NCBI GenBank assembly: GCA_934675585.1
Contig: CAKUQY010000005.1
Coordinates: 31,222-95,221 of the forward strand
Direction of reading: 5' to 3'
Length of the DNA stretch: 64,000 nucleotides
Source of the DNA: an uncultured Opitutales bacterium
GTDB taxonomy: Bacteria; Verrucomicrobiota; Verrucomicrobiia; Opitutales; UBA953
Shown: one piece after another, positions 1-8,390 of the stretch
Layout: each line of letters begins with the position of its first letter
How positions within the stretch are numbered: the first letter of the stretch is position 1
Notes under the pieces: generated by a model
Databases searched by the model: none
What the model saw: only the letters and a program-made list of their open reading frames with translations
What the model was told of the DNA's origin: nothing
Translations under genes and position numbers: made by a program

Positions 1-24
1 ACGCACAAAAAATAAAAACAGCCT

Positions 25-144
25 TTGTCGTCGCTAACGCCGTTTTCTAACGAAAACGTTCCCGCGAGAAAAATAAAATCCATCGAAATATTTCATTATT
101 TTCACGGGAACGCTCGCGTTAGCGGGCGGCGTTAGCAACGACAA
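25..144. repeat. Nested inverted repeat upstream of glgA
   Basis: Two nested inverted repeats fill the start of the window. The outer arms, 25-42 and 127-144, match at 17 of 18 positions. The inner arms, 57-64 and 105-112, are CGTTCCCG and CGGGAACG, the motif that recurs throughout the window. The whole could fold as one long hairpin, either the terminator of a gene left of the window or a dispersed element. The remaining bases to 276 hold no gene; 190-240 carries an AT-rich phrase ending in TTCGTAGTC that recurs in other gaps. Confidence 0.7.
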
Positions 145-276
145 TAATTGTTTTTTATTCCCGCGTTCCCGCATTAAAACTCCCAAAAAATTCGTTTCAT
201 TTGTTTAATTCGTAGTCAAAAAAATATCCCCCGCGTCCCCGCAAAATAGTTGCCTCACGCGCGCGTGGGATTTATA

Positions 277-2013
277 ATGAAATCACTTATGAAAATCTTG
301 ATGCTCTCCCCCGAAATCGCTCCATTTTCTAAGACAGGTGGTCTTGGAGACGCTGTAGCGGCAATGACAAAATATATGGCAAAACACGGCCACGAAGTTC
401 GCGTGATCACACCCGCCTACGGCTCTGTTAAGCGCGACGACACGTGGAAACAATTCCCCGATCCCGTGCGCGTTGAGCTTGGTCTCGGCATGTTCAGCGA
501 ATGTGGCGTTTGGAACGTTCCATTTTACGGCGCCGAAATTTCGTTTATTGAATACAATCATTTTTTTGGCGCGAACGAAATCTACTCAAAGCGTCCTGAC
601 GATGCTTATCGCTTTGCGTTTTTCTGCAAAGCAGCAATTGATTTTTGCGAGCAGACAAATTGGATTCCCGACATTGTGCACTGCCACGATTGGACAACGG
701 GGCTCGTTCCCGCAATTCTCAACACGCGCGACAACTGGCGCCGCATCGCTCGCGCGGGAACGGTTTTCACGATTCACAATTTGCAACACCAGGGCTACGC
801 GCCGCGCGGCATTATCGAATATCTCGGTTTGCCTTGGGGACTTTTTACGGCGGACAATTACGAATCGCTCGGCGGCATCAATATGATGAAAGGCGCGCTT
901 TACCACGCGACAAAAATCACGACGGTTTCGCCGACCTACGCTTTTGAAATCCAAACACCACAATACGGCTTCGGCATCGACGGTGTTTTGCGCCACCGTT
1001 CCCGCGATTTGACGGGAATCATCAACGGCATCGACTACGGCGAATGGTCGCCGCTCATCGACAATCTCGTTCCCGCGCATTTTAACGCTGACGATTTCAC
1101 GGGCAAAAATATTTGCAAAGCAGAATTACAAAAACAATCTGGTTTGCCCGTCAATCAAAACATTCCTGTCTTTGGCATTGTTTCACGTTTGGCAGACCAA
1201 AAAGGTCTCGATTTGCTCGCCAATGTTTTGCCAGATTTACTTTCGCGCGCCGCGATGCAGGTAGTTATGCTCGGCAGCGGCGATCCCGTTTTGGAACACA
1301 TTTTTAGCAATTTGGCTGCGATGCATCCCGATAAAATGTCGGTAACCATCGGCTACAACAACAAGCTCGCGCACATGATTGAGGCGGGATCGGACTTTTT
1401 CATTATGCCTTCGCGCTTTGAGCCATGCGGTCTCAATCAAATGTATTCGATGGCTTACGGCACTTTGCCAATCGTGCGCACAACGGGCGGTTTGGTGGAT
1501 ACGGTGATTCCGTGGGATCCGCGCATGCCTGGTCAAGGCACGGGAATCAATTTCCACGATGCCGACCCGAACGCACTCTGCTGGGCACTCGAACGCGCGT
1601 TGCAACTTTACTACGATTATCCGAGCGAATATTTGTCGGTGCGTTCAAATGGCATGCGCAAAGATTTCAGTTGGGATCGTTCAGTTGAGCAATACGAAAA
1701 AGTTTACAAAGACGCAATCGAAGCTCGCAAAGGCGCGTTCCCGCCACCTTCAAAAGTCAAAGCTAAAAAAGCAGCGGTAAAAACAGAAGAAAAACCGGCA
1801 ACGCCAACCAAAAGCGTTCCCGCAGCGGCACCCGCAAAAACCGTTCCCGCAACAAAAATTGCGACTAAAACGGAACTAAAGCCCGTTCCCGCGCTCGCGC
1901 TAAAGCCCGTTCCCGCGCTCGCGCCAAAACCCGTTCCCGCGGCGGCAAAACCCGTTCCCGCGGCGGCAAAACCCGTTCCCGCAAAACCAGCAAAAAAGAA
2001 AAAGAAAAAATAA
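277..2013 (+). CDS. glgA: Glycogen (starch) synthase, GT5
   Basis: Transfers glucose from ADP-glucose to the growing alpha-1,4-glucan in the cytoplasm. The start is taken at ATG 277 because GTGGGA lies six bases upstream; a TTG at 250 would add nine residues. Family marks are KTGGLGDA near residue 19 (ADP-glucose binding), HCHDW near 135 and EPCGLNQ near 382 (C-terminal catalytic loop). The catalytic part ends near residue 480. A tail of about 90 residues follows, unlike ordinary GlgA: Lys/Ala/Pro-rich, with repeated KPVPA units encoded by tandem CGTTCCCGC motifs, ending in poly-Lys. The stop overlaps the next start as TAATG, so the two genes are probably translationally coupled. Confidence 0.93.
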   Translation: MKSLMKILMLSPEIAPFSKTGGLGDAVAAMTKYMAKHGHEVRVITPAYGSVKRDDTWKQFPDPVRVELGLGMFSECGVWNVPFYGAEISFIEYNHFFGANEIYSKRPDDAYRFAFFCKAAIDFCEQTNWIPDIVHCHDWTTGLVPAILNTRDNWRRIARAGTVFTIHNLQHQGYAPRGIIEYLGLPWGLFTADNYESLGGINMMKGALYHATKITTVSPTYAFEIQTPQYGFGIDGVLRHRSRDLTGIINGIDYGEWSPLIDNLVPAHFNADDFTGKNICKAELQKQSGLPVNQNIPVFGIVSRLADQKGLDLLANVLPDLLSRAAMQVVMLGSGDPVLEHIFSNLAAMHPDKMSVTIGYNNKLAHMIEAGSDFFIMPSRFEPCGLNQMYSMAYGTLPIVRTTGGLVDTVIPWDPRMPGQGTGINFHDADPNALCWALERALQLYYDYPSEYLSVRSNGMRKDFSWDRSVEQYEKVYKDAIEARKGAFPPPSKVKAKKAAVKTEEKPATPTKSVPAAAPAKTVPATKIATKTELKPVPALALKPVPALAPKPVPAAAKPVPAAAKPVPAKPAKKKKKK

Positions 2014-2810
2014 TGGCAGATGGTTTAGCACAGCGCATCGAAGTCGCGCGCAAAGTAATTCGCGAACAAATTCAATTTTTCCATACACATTTTTCACATG
2101 TTGAAAGTCATTGGAAAGAAGATAATTCGCGCGTTACCGAAGCCGACCTCGCGCTGTCGCAAACGATCACGCGCAGCATTTTAAATGCGTTCCCGCAGGA
2201 CGATTTTTGTTCAGAAGAAGAATTGCCGCCCGCGGGAACGGTTAAAAATTTCAGCGCGGAATTCGCTTGGGTGCTCGACCCGATAGACGGAACCAATAAT
2301 TTTGCGCGTGGCATGCCGCAGTGCGCGATTTCGCTCGCGCTCTTGCAAAACGGCGTTCCCGTTTACGGCATTCTTTACGACAACGCGCAAAAAGTTTTTC
2401 TCGAAGGCGGCGCGTCTGTCGGGCTTTTGAAAAATGGCGAAAAATTCGTTCCCGTGCCCGCCGAACCTTACGACGAACATTCGATTATTTCGATGCATTT
2501 TCCCGTCAAACGCGGAACATTGCTCGCGCTCGCGCCGCTGCTCACGGTGAATCCGTTCCGCTGTCAAGGTTCTGCCGCGCTCAATCTCGCCTACAATGCA
2601 TTTGGCGCGATTGACGGCAGCATTGATTTTAAAACCAAAGTTTGGGACATCGCCGCGGCTTACGCGATGCTCATTGCTTCGGGTCGCGCCATTCGTTTCA
2701 TCAAAAATAATCCGTTCCCGCTAAAAAATATTTGCCACAAAATGCCAGCGATTCAATGGTTTGCGGGAACGACTTATTTTATGGAAAAAATGAAAACAAT
2801 CAATTTGTAA
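2013..2810 (+). CDS. Inositol monophosphatase family protein
   Basis: Predicted Mg2+-dependent phosphomonoesterase of the FIG superfamily. The 265 residues carry the three family signatures: VTEAD near 41, EEE at 68-70 with DPIDGTNNF at 89-97 (metal ligands), and WDIAAAYAM at 211-219. The length is normal for SuhB/IMPase and bacterial histidinol-phosphatases, and the substrate (inositol-1-phosphate, histidinol phosphate or PAP) cannot be told from sequence. It overlaps the glgA stop by one base and is followed after four bases by a ketoreductase gene, so it may be carried on the transcript feeding the fatty-acid-like block. Confidence 0.85.
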   Translation: MADGLAQRIEVARKVIREQIQFFHTHFSHVESHWKEDNSRVTEADLALSQTITRSILNAFPQDDFCSEEELPPAGTVKNFSAEFAWVLDPIDGTNNFARGMPQCAISLALLQNGVPVYGILYDNAQKVFLEGGASVGLLKNGEKFVPVPAEPYDEHSIISMHFPVKRGTLLALAPLLTVNPFRCQGSAALNLAYNAFGAIDGSIDFKTKVWDIAAAYAMLIASGRAIRFIKNNPFPLKNICHKMPAIQWFAGTTYFMEKMKTINL

Positions 2811-2814
2811 ATTT

Positions 2815-3561
2815 ATGAAACGCATTTTAATCACAGGTGCCAGCCGTGGCATCGGCAAAGCAATTGCCATCGCACTCGCAAAACAATCAATCGCGCTCGG
2901 GAACGCTTATTCGCTCGTCTTACACGCGAACAAAAATTTAGCTTCGACGCAAACGCTCGCCGATGAATTAAGCGCCGCGGGAACGCCAGCGTCCGCAGTC
3001 GCATTCGACATTTCCGACCGCGAACAATGCGCAAAAATTCTCACCGACGATGTCGAAAAAAACGGCGCGTTCTGGGGAGTCGTCTGCAACGCGGGAATTA
3101 CCGCCGACAACGCGTTCCCGATGATTTCTGGCGACGAATGGGACCGCGTTTTGCGCACCAATCTTGACGGTTTTTACAACGTTTTGCAACCGCTTGTGAT
3201 GCCGATGGTGCGCTTGCGCGAAGGCGGCCGCATCGTAACCATTTCATCGGTCAGCGGCGTGGTCGGCAATCGCGGACAAGTCAATTATTCTGCGAGCAAA
3301 GCCGGCATTATTGGCGCGACAAAAGCGCTCGCCGTCGAAATGGCAAAACGTAAAATCACCGTCAATTGCGTCGCGCCTGGTTTTATCGAAACCGAAATGA
3401 CCGCCAATCTCATCGTTCCCAAAGAAGAAATCTTCAAAGCGATTCCAATGCAACGCGCGGGAACGCCCGAAGAAGTCGCGGGAACGGTCGCGTTTTTGTT
3501 TTCTGATAGCGCCGCTTACATCACGCGCCAAGTTATTTCCGTCAATGGTGGCATGTGTTAG
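2815..3561 (+). CDS. fabG: 3-oxoacyl-ACP reductase (SDR family)
   Basis: Short-chain dehydrogenase of 248 residues, expected to reduce 3-oxoacyl-ACP with NADPH. Visible are the cofactor loop TGASRGIG at 7-14, NAG at 92-94, and the catalytic S145, Y158, K162 in the YSASK context. The C-terminal SVNGGM is typical of FabG. It opens a + strand run with a ketosynthase, a ketosynthase-like partner and an acyltransferase. Two acyl carrier protein genes lie just beyond on the other strand, so it is more likely the dedicated reductase of that pathway than the housekeeping FabG; this is inference from context. Confidence 0.88.
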   Translation: MKRILITGASRGIGKAIAIALAKQSIALGNAYSLVLHANKNLASTQTLADELSAAGTPASAVAFDISDREQCAKILTDDVEKNGAFWGVVCNAGITADNAFPMISGDEWDRVLRTNLDGFYNVLQPLVMPMVRLREGGRIVTISSVSGVVGNRGQVNYSASKAGIIGATKALAVEMAKRKITVNCVAPGFIETEMTANLIVPKEEIFKAIPMQRAGTPEEVAGTVAFLFSDSAAYITRQVISVNGGMC

Positions 3562-3616
3562 CGATTGAAATTTAAAAGCGAACCATTTAAAATCGAGTTT
3601 TTACCATTAAAAATTT

Positions 3617-4849
3617 ATGAATAACCGTCGAGTTGTAATTACTGGAATGTCAGCGATTTCTGCCTTGGGCAACGATCGCAAAGCGATGTGGGAACGCATG
3701 CACATCTTTAAAAACTGCGTTCAAAATAATCCTGAATGGGAACAATACAACGGCTTGCGTTCCCGCCTCAGCGCGCCAATGACCGACTACCAAATGCCTG
3801 CTTACGACCGCAAATTGATGCGCACAATGTCCGAAGTTTCAGTGCTCGGCATCGACGCGACCGAAAAAGCGCTCGCGGACGCAGGTTTTGAACAAGGCAG
3901 CGATGAAGTTTGCGGCGGAAAAATGGGCATCGCCTACGGTTCTTGCACGGGCTCGCTCACCGAACACTACACGCTCAGCACACTCTACGATCAAAAATCT
4001 GTCAGCGCGTTCAATTCAGGAACCTACGTCAAAATGATGGGCCACACCGTTCCCGTGAATATCGGACTTTTCTTCAAAACGACTGGACGACTTTTGCCAA
4101 CCTCGACGGCCTGCACCTCAGGCAGTTTGTCAATTGGTTTGGCTTATGAAACCATCAAATTCGGCATGCAAGATATGATGATTGCTGGCGGCTCGGAATC
4201 GCTCTCGCTCCCGCAAGTTTGCATTTTTGACGCGCTTTTTGCAACCTCAACCAAAAATGAAACTCCCGAAAAATCAATTCGTCCATTCGACAAAGATCGC
4301 GACGGACTCGTCATCGGTGAAGGCGCGGGAACGCTGATTTTGGAAGAGCTCGAACACGCAAAAGCACGCGGCGCGCACATTTACGCCGAAATCGTCGGAT
4401 TCGGCACCAACACCGATGGCACGCACATCACCAATCCAAATTCAAAAACCATGGCAATCGCGCTCAAAAACGCGCTCGAAAGTGCCAATCTTGACGGGAA
4501 CGCGATTGGCTACGTCAATGCCCACGGCACAGCGACCAGTCGTGGCGATGTCGCAGAAACCACCGCTACCCGCGAAGTTTTTCAACGCGCGGTTCCCGTT
4601 TCGACGCTCAAAAGTTATATCGGCCACACGCTCGGCGCTTGCGGCGCGCTCGAAGCCATCGCCACAATCGACATGATGAACAACGGCTGGTTTATCCCGA
4701 CGCTCAACCTTGAAAATGTCGATCCCGCTTGCGGCGAGCTCGATTACATCACGGGCGAAGGGCGCAACATCGACTGCGAATACGTCATGAGCAACAACTT
4801 CGCGTTTGGCGGCATCAACACTTCACTCATTTTCAAAAAGTGGCAATAA
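3617..4849 (+). CDS. Beta-ketoacyl-ACP synthase (FabF-like)
   Basis: Condensing enzyme of 410 residues that would join malonyl-ACP to an acyl-ACP. The active-site triad is intact: C166 in TACTSG (usually TACASG), H303 in NAHGTAT, and H337 in IGHTLGACGALE. The N-terminus RRVVITGMSAIS and the C-terminal NNFAFGGINTSLIF are normal for the family. The gene lies 55 bases after fabG, and its 3' end overlaps the next GTG start by ten bases. Together with the chain-length-factor-like gene, two ACPs and an acyltransferase, this resembles aryl polyene or related polyene clusters. Confidence 0.88.
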   Translation: MNNRRVVITGMSAISALGNDRKAMWERMHIFKNCVQNNPEWEQYNGLRSRLSAPMTDYQMPAYDRKLMRTMSEVSVLGIDATEKALADAGFEQGSDEVCGGKMGIAYGSCTGSLTEHYTLSTLYDQKSVSAFNSGTYVKMMGHTVPVNIGLFFKTTGRLLPTSTACTSGSLSIGLAYETIKFGMQDMMIAGGSESLSLPQVCIFDALFATSTKNETPEKSIRPFDKDRDGLVIGEGAGTLILEELEHAKARGAHIYAEIVGFGTNTDGTHITNPNSKTMAIALKNALESANLDGNAIGYVNAHGTATSRGDVAETTATREVFQRAVPVSTLKSYIGHTLGACGALEAIATIDMMNNGWFIPTLNLENVDPACGELDYITGEGRNIDCEYVMSNNFAFGGINTSLIFKKWQ

Positions 4850-5520
4850 ATTTTAACATCACAAGCGGTGGCGTTTGGACGCCCAACAATTCGATCGCCG
4901 TTCCCGCAAATTTGCCGTTCCCGCTGAGCGTTTTTGCCGATGAAACGCCCAACACCAAAGGACTGCAATTGCCCATCAAACGCAAATTGAGCACCATCTC
5001 AAAAAGCGCACTTTTAACAACGGCGACTTGCGGGAACGCCGAAACGCTCGCGCGCGTACCTTACGTTTTTTCTTCGCGCTGGGGCGAATGGTCGCGGGAA
5101 CTTAATTTACTTTTTGAGCGCGCGGAAACGGGTGAAGTTTCGCAAGGCGGATTTTCGCTTTCAGTGCACAACACTTCGCCAAGCTTGTTCACGCTGATGT
5201 ATAAAAATCATTGCAACTACACAGCAATTTCGGCGGGAACGGCAAGTCTTGAAGCCGCAATTTTACAAGGCGCGATGTGGCTCAAACAATACGAACAAGT
5301 GCTCATCACTTACGGCGAAGAGCCCGCGCCAGAATTGCCGGGCGTTGCCGAAAAAATCGAGGCGGGAACGCTCTCGCTTTTGCTCTCGCGCGGGAACGAT
5401 TACACGCTCAACGCCAGCGCGGGAACGCAAAATCCGCCGCTCACCATCGCATCGCTTCTCGCCGCAATCGCCGCGGGAACGCCCATCGCAGGCGCAACAA
5501 TCGACTTCGCAAAAAACTAA
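4840..5520 (+). CDS. Ketosynthase-like chain length factor
   Basis: Protein of about 226 residues resembling the beta-ketoacyl-synthase-like N-terminal domain (Ketoacyl-synt_2) in aryl polyene clusters. The start is taken at GTG 4840, overlapping the end of the ketosynthase gene by ten bases and giving an N-terminus like INFNITSGGVW; upstream in-frame sequence is only the shadow of that gene. The stretch SLSVHNTSPSLFTLMYKNHC is typical of this family, where a truncated synthase without a full active site pairs with the real one. No intact Cys-His-His set is visible, consistent with a non-catalytic partner. Confidence 0.7.
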   Translation: MAINFNITSGGVWTPNNSIAVPANLPFPLSVFADETPNTKGLQLPIKRKLSTISKSALLTTATCGNAETLARVPYVFSSRWGEWSRELNLLFERAETGEVSQGGFSLSVHNTSPSLFTLMYKNHCNYTAISAGTASLEAAILQGAMWLKQYEQVLITYGEEPAPELPGVAEKIEAGTLSLLLSRGNDYTLNASAGTQNPPLTIASLLAAIAAGTPIAGATIDFAKN

Positions 5521-5521
5521 A

Positions 5522-6292
5522 ATGTTTCGCAAAATCGAAATCGCTCGGCGTTATTTAACGTCGCTTTTTTGCTTTTTTGTCTTTGGCTCGGGTGCCTTGG
5601 CAATTGCGGGACTCATTTTTCCACTTTGCGCGCTCGCAACGCGCGAACCCTACGCGCGGCGCCGAATTTTTGCCAAAATTATTCGTTGGTCTTGGACGTT
5701 TTTTTTATGGCTTTTTCGAGCCACTTATCTTTGCGAAATTGTCAGCCAAACGCGCGAAACTTTAAAAAATGTCCGCGGGAACGTCATCGTTGCCAACCAT
5801 CCATCGCTCATCGATATTATTCTTTTAATTGTCGAAACGCGCGATAGTGTTTGCGTTGTCAAAGAATCGCTCACGCGCAATATTTTCTGCCGTGGGCTCG
5901 TCAACAATGCCTATCTTTCAAACGGACTTCCCTTTGAAGAAATGCTTGCGCAAAGTAAAGATCTGCTCAACCACGGCTTCAACATTATTATTTTCCCCGA
6001 ACAAACGCGCACGCGCGTCAATACGCCGCCGACAATTCACCTCGGCGCGTTTCATATTGCCGCCAACGCCAACGCGCCCGTTTTGCCGATTACGATTAAA
6101 TTTAGCGAACGCATTCTCGCCAAAGACCAACTCGCGTGTTATCCAGGAACAAGTTGCGTAACCATCGATATCAACGCGCACCCGAATTATCGCGTTCCCG
6201 CCGAACTCGCCGATGCGCCACGCAGAATTCAAGCCCGCGCCCTCGCCGACAAATTCAAACAAATCGCGTTCCCGCAAAAAACAAATGCTTAA
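5522..6292 (+). CDS. PlsC-type 1-acyl-glycerol-phosphate acyltransferase
   Basis: Membrane-bound acyltransferase of 256 residues. The HX4D catalytic motif is NHPSLID at 92-98, and the substrate motif is FPEQTRT at 158-164 (usual FPEGTRT, Gly replaced by Gln). Hydrophobic segments at about 11-38 and 52-70 would anchor it. ATG 5522 is one base after the previous stop, indicating an operon. In aryl-polyene-like clusters such an enzyme moves the finished acyl chain onto a lipid; that role is inferred from context. Its TAA is interlocked with the TAA of the opposite-strand lipoprotein gene in a shared TTAA at 6289-6292. Confidence 0.8.
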   Translation: MFRKIEIARRYLTSLFCFFVFGSGALAIAGLIFPLCALATREPYARRRIFAKIIRWSWTFFLWLFRATYLCEIVSQTRETLKNVRGNVIVANHPSLIDIILLIVETRDSVCVVKESLTRNIFCRGLVNNAYLSNGLPFEEMLAQSKDLLNHGFNIIIFPEQTRTRVNTPPTIHLGAFHIAANANAPVLPITIKFSERILAKDQLACYPGTSCVTIDINAHPNYRVPAELADAPRRIQARALADKFKQIAFPQKTNA

Positions 6293-6672
6293 TTTTCCTG
6301 CGTCCTGTTGTTGGGAACTTTGACGATCGTTCCTTTGACGATAAATTTCTGCTCGACCAGATAATACGCATAAGTCGAAATTTCCACAATTGTGGCATCA
6401 ACGAACAAATTGCCAAATTTTTCATCGGCAAAAATTTTGTCGATCGCGTCTTCGGGAGTCGTCCGCATTTCGCCGAAGCGCACAATGCTCAAAAGCGTGT
6501 CGCCCGAAGATTCGCTCTTAATCGTTTTTTTCGACGGCAATGTCTCGAGATCCAAATAATCCAAATTCACGGGACGCGTCGCAATCAGCGTAAATTTTCC
6601 GTGATGAGTGATGCACGCGGAAACCAACAGCGTTCCCGAAAAAAGAAAAAGTGCTGCCAACAATTTTCTCAC
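6289..6672 (-). CDS. Small lipoprotein, paralogue of upstream gene
   Basis: 127 residues from a GTG start at 6672 that overlaps the preceding stop as GTGA. A short hydrophobic signal ends in the lipobox VSAC with the lipidated Cys at residue 20. The rest has no motif I recognise, but the arrangement FTLIATRPVNL ... VDATI ... VKGTIVKV parallels the neighbouring lipoprotein (YSAITTRELDL ... LDVKI ... VTGTIVDT), so the two look like tandem duplicates. They close the acyl carrier protein operon, suggesting an envelope role linked to it, but function is unknown. Confidence 0.75.
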   Translation of the reverse strand: MRKLLAALFLFSGTLLVSACITHHGKFTLIATRPVNLDYLDLETLPSKKTIKSESSGDTLLSIVRFGEMRTTPEDAIDKIFADEKFGNLFVDATIVEISTYAYYLVEQKFIVKGTIVKVPNNRTQEN

Positions 6673-7094
6673 CGCGTCGCCTCTTTCGTTGTCGCGGGAA
6701 CGCGCGTATCGACGATCGTTCCCGTAACTTCATAGCCAAAACCGCCCCAAACGAAACACGACCACGCCTTTTCGCAAATTTTCACGTCGAGCATCAAATC
6801 GCCGCCGTTAACCTCAAAAGCGCTCTCAACCGCCTCGCTGATTTTTGGATAACGCCCAAGCGGCAAAATCCCAAAAATCACGGGAACGTTCGCAACGCCG
6901 ACGCAGTCATTTTTTTCGGGAAGCCGCGAAACCGCAACATTTTTCAAATCAAGTTCCCGCGTCGTAATCGCCGAATACGTTCCCAAACTTGTCGTGTAAG
7001 AACCCAAACGCACACAGGCGGAAAACAAAAAAATTCCCGCAAAACCTAAGCAAACGAATATCCGTTTTAGCAGGACTTTGCGGAAAAATTCCAT
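6669..7094 (-). CDS. Small lipoprotein
   Basis: 141 residues from ATG 7094, chosen because GGGGA lies six bases upstream; a TTG at 7112 would add six residues. A signal peptide ends in the lipobox FSAC with Cys27. The mature part includes YSAITTRELDLKNV and a C-terminal VTGTIVD and shares its pattern with the next gene downstream. I do not recognise a named family. It starts 21 bases after the acyl carrier protein gene and overlaps its paralogue by four bases, so all four minus-strand genes are likely one transcript. Confidence 0.75.
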   Translation of the reverse strand: MEFFRKVLLKRIFVCLGFAGIFLFSACVRLGSYTTSLGTYSAITTRELDLKNVAVSRLPEKNDCVGVANVPVIFGILPLGRYPKISEAVESAFEVNGGDLMLDVKICEKAWSCFVWGGFGYEVTGTIVDTRVPATTKEATR

Positions 7095-7114
7095 AAAATT
7101 TCCCCGAATCAAGT

Positions 7115-7372
7115 TTACGAATTCAGCAATTTGTAAATCGCGTCAACCAAATCTTGAAGCGTGCGAATTTGCTTGAAATCTTCGGGATTTACTTGCTTTC
7201 CCGTTTGGCGTTGAAGATCGACGACAAGGTCGATCGCGTCAATCGAATCAAGTTCCAAATCTGTAAAAAGATTAACCTCAGGAGTAAGTTTTTCTGCGGG
7301 ACAATCAAATTTTGAAATCAAAATTTCTTTGACCGTTGCTTCAATGCCAGCTTTATCTTTTGGAATATCCAT
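7115..7372 (-). CDS. Acyl carrier protein (second of pair)
   Basis: 85-residue acyl carrier protein. The phosphopantetheine attachment serine is in LELDSIDAIDL, and the predicted four-helix layout and acidic character are normal. It follows the first ACP gene by 21 bases. Paired ACPs beside a ketosynthase, chain-length-factor-like protein and ketoreductase are characteristic of aryl polyene and related clusters, rather than of the housekeeping acpP, which normally sits between fabG and fabF. Confidence 0.88.
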   Translation of the reverse strand: MDIPKDKAGIEATVKEILISKFDCPAEKLTPEVNLFTDLELDSIDAIDLVVDLQRQTGKQVNPEDFKQIRTLQDLVDAIYKLLNS

Positions 7373-7393
7373 AATAAAAATTAGAGTTAAAAG

Positions 7394-7663
7394 TTATGCG
7401 GCGGGCGTTTGCGATTCGATAAAATCTGCAAGCGTTTTGACCGAGTAAAAATGTTTGCGAATTGCGGGATCGTCGCCCTTAATATTGAGATTAAATTTGC
7501 GCTTGAGCGCGATACCCAATTCAAGAGAATCAATCGAATCGAGCCCAAGACCTTCCTTAAAAAGTGGCGCATCGGTAACAATATCCGAGGGCTCAACATC
7601 TTCCAAATCAAGCGAGCTTACAATTAGTTTTTTAATTGAATTTTCAAGTTCCGTACGTTCCAT
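7394..7663 (-). CDS. Acyl carrier protein (first of pair)
   Basis: 89-residue acyl carrier protein with the attachment serine in GLGLDSIDSLEL. It differs clearly from its neighbour (for example HFYSVKTLADFI near the C-terminus), so the pair is not a recent duplication and each probably has its own role (starter versus extension). It is the first gene of the minus-strand ACP-ACP-lipoprotein-lipoprotein run; about 48 bases separate it from the end of lolD. Confidence 0.88.
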   Translation of the reverse strand: MERTELENSIKKLIVSSLDLEDVEPSDIVTDAPLFKEGLGLDSIDSLELGIALKRKFNLNIKGDDPAIRKHFYSVKTLADFIESQTPAA

Positions 7664-7711
7664 AAACTATTATTATAAAAATTTCGTTCCCGCTGGGCAA
7701 TTTCAAAAAAT

Positions 7712-8386
7712 TTAGCCGACCAAAACGCCGTCTTTCAAAATTAATTTGCGTTGTGTGCGCGTCGCAAAATCGTTGTTGTGCGTTACCAAAATCAGCGCCG
7801 TTTTTTCTTGTTCACAAAGTTGCAAAAGCAATTGCATTACGCTTTCGCCCGTGTGTTCATCGAGGTTTCCCGTCGGTTCGTCAGCGAGAATCAGCGGCGC
7901 GTGATTGATGAGCGCGCGCGCGATCGCCACGCGTTGACATTCGCCGCCCGAAAGCTTTACCGGCAAGTGATTAACGCGTTCCCGCAAGCCCACTTTTTCA
8001 AGCAACGCCAACGCTTCTTCGCGCGCACGTTTCACTGGCGTTCCCGCGATTTTTGCCGCCAAAAGCACATTTTCAAGCGCCGTTAATTCTGGCACCAAAT
8101 GATACGATTGAAAAACATAAGCAATCAAACGCGTGCGGGCTTGCGCCAAAAACGCGTTCCCGCGACCCGTAATTTTTTCGCCTGTCCAAAAAATTTCGCC
8201 TGCGGTCGCGTTGTCGAGTCCGCCCAAAATTTGCAACAACGTGGTTTTACCCGAACCGCTCGCGCCGCAAATCGAAACACTTTCGCCTGCGCGAACCTGC
8301 AAATTAACGTCCTTCAAAACTTCGAGCGTTCCCGCCAAAGTATTAAAATTTTTTTTCACATTTTTTGCTTCAAGTACAATCGACAT
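7712..8386 (-). CDS. lolD: LolD-type ABC transporter ATPase
   Basis: 224-residue ATPase of the LolD/MacB group, which powers release of lipoproteins from the inner membrane (LolCDE) or related export. Walker A is GASGSGKTT, the signature LSGGECQRVAIARAL, and Walker B LILADEPTGNLD, all intact. No LolC/E permease is in the window. The gene starts four bases after murD and is probably co-transcribed with it. Two lipoproteins lie just downstream, though the Lol assignment rests on the ATPase sequence alone and MacB-type function is possible. Confidence 0.82.
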   Translation of the reverse strand: MSIVLEAKNVKKNFNTLAGTLEVLKDVNLQVRAGESVSICGASGSGKTTLLQILGGLDNATAGEIFWTGEKITGRGNAFLAQARTRLIAYVFQSYHLVPELTALENVLLAAKIAGTPVKRAREEALALLEKVGLRERVNHLPVKLSGGECQRVAIARALINHAPLILADEPTGNLDEHTGESVMQLLLQLCEQEKTALILVTHNNDFATRTQRKLILKDGVLVG

Positions 8387-8390
8387 AATT

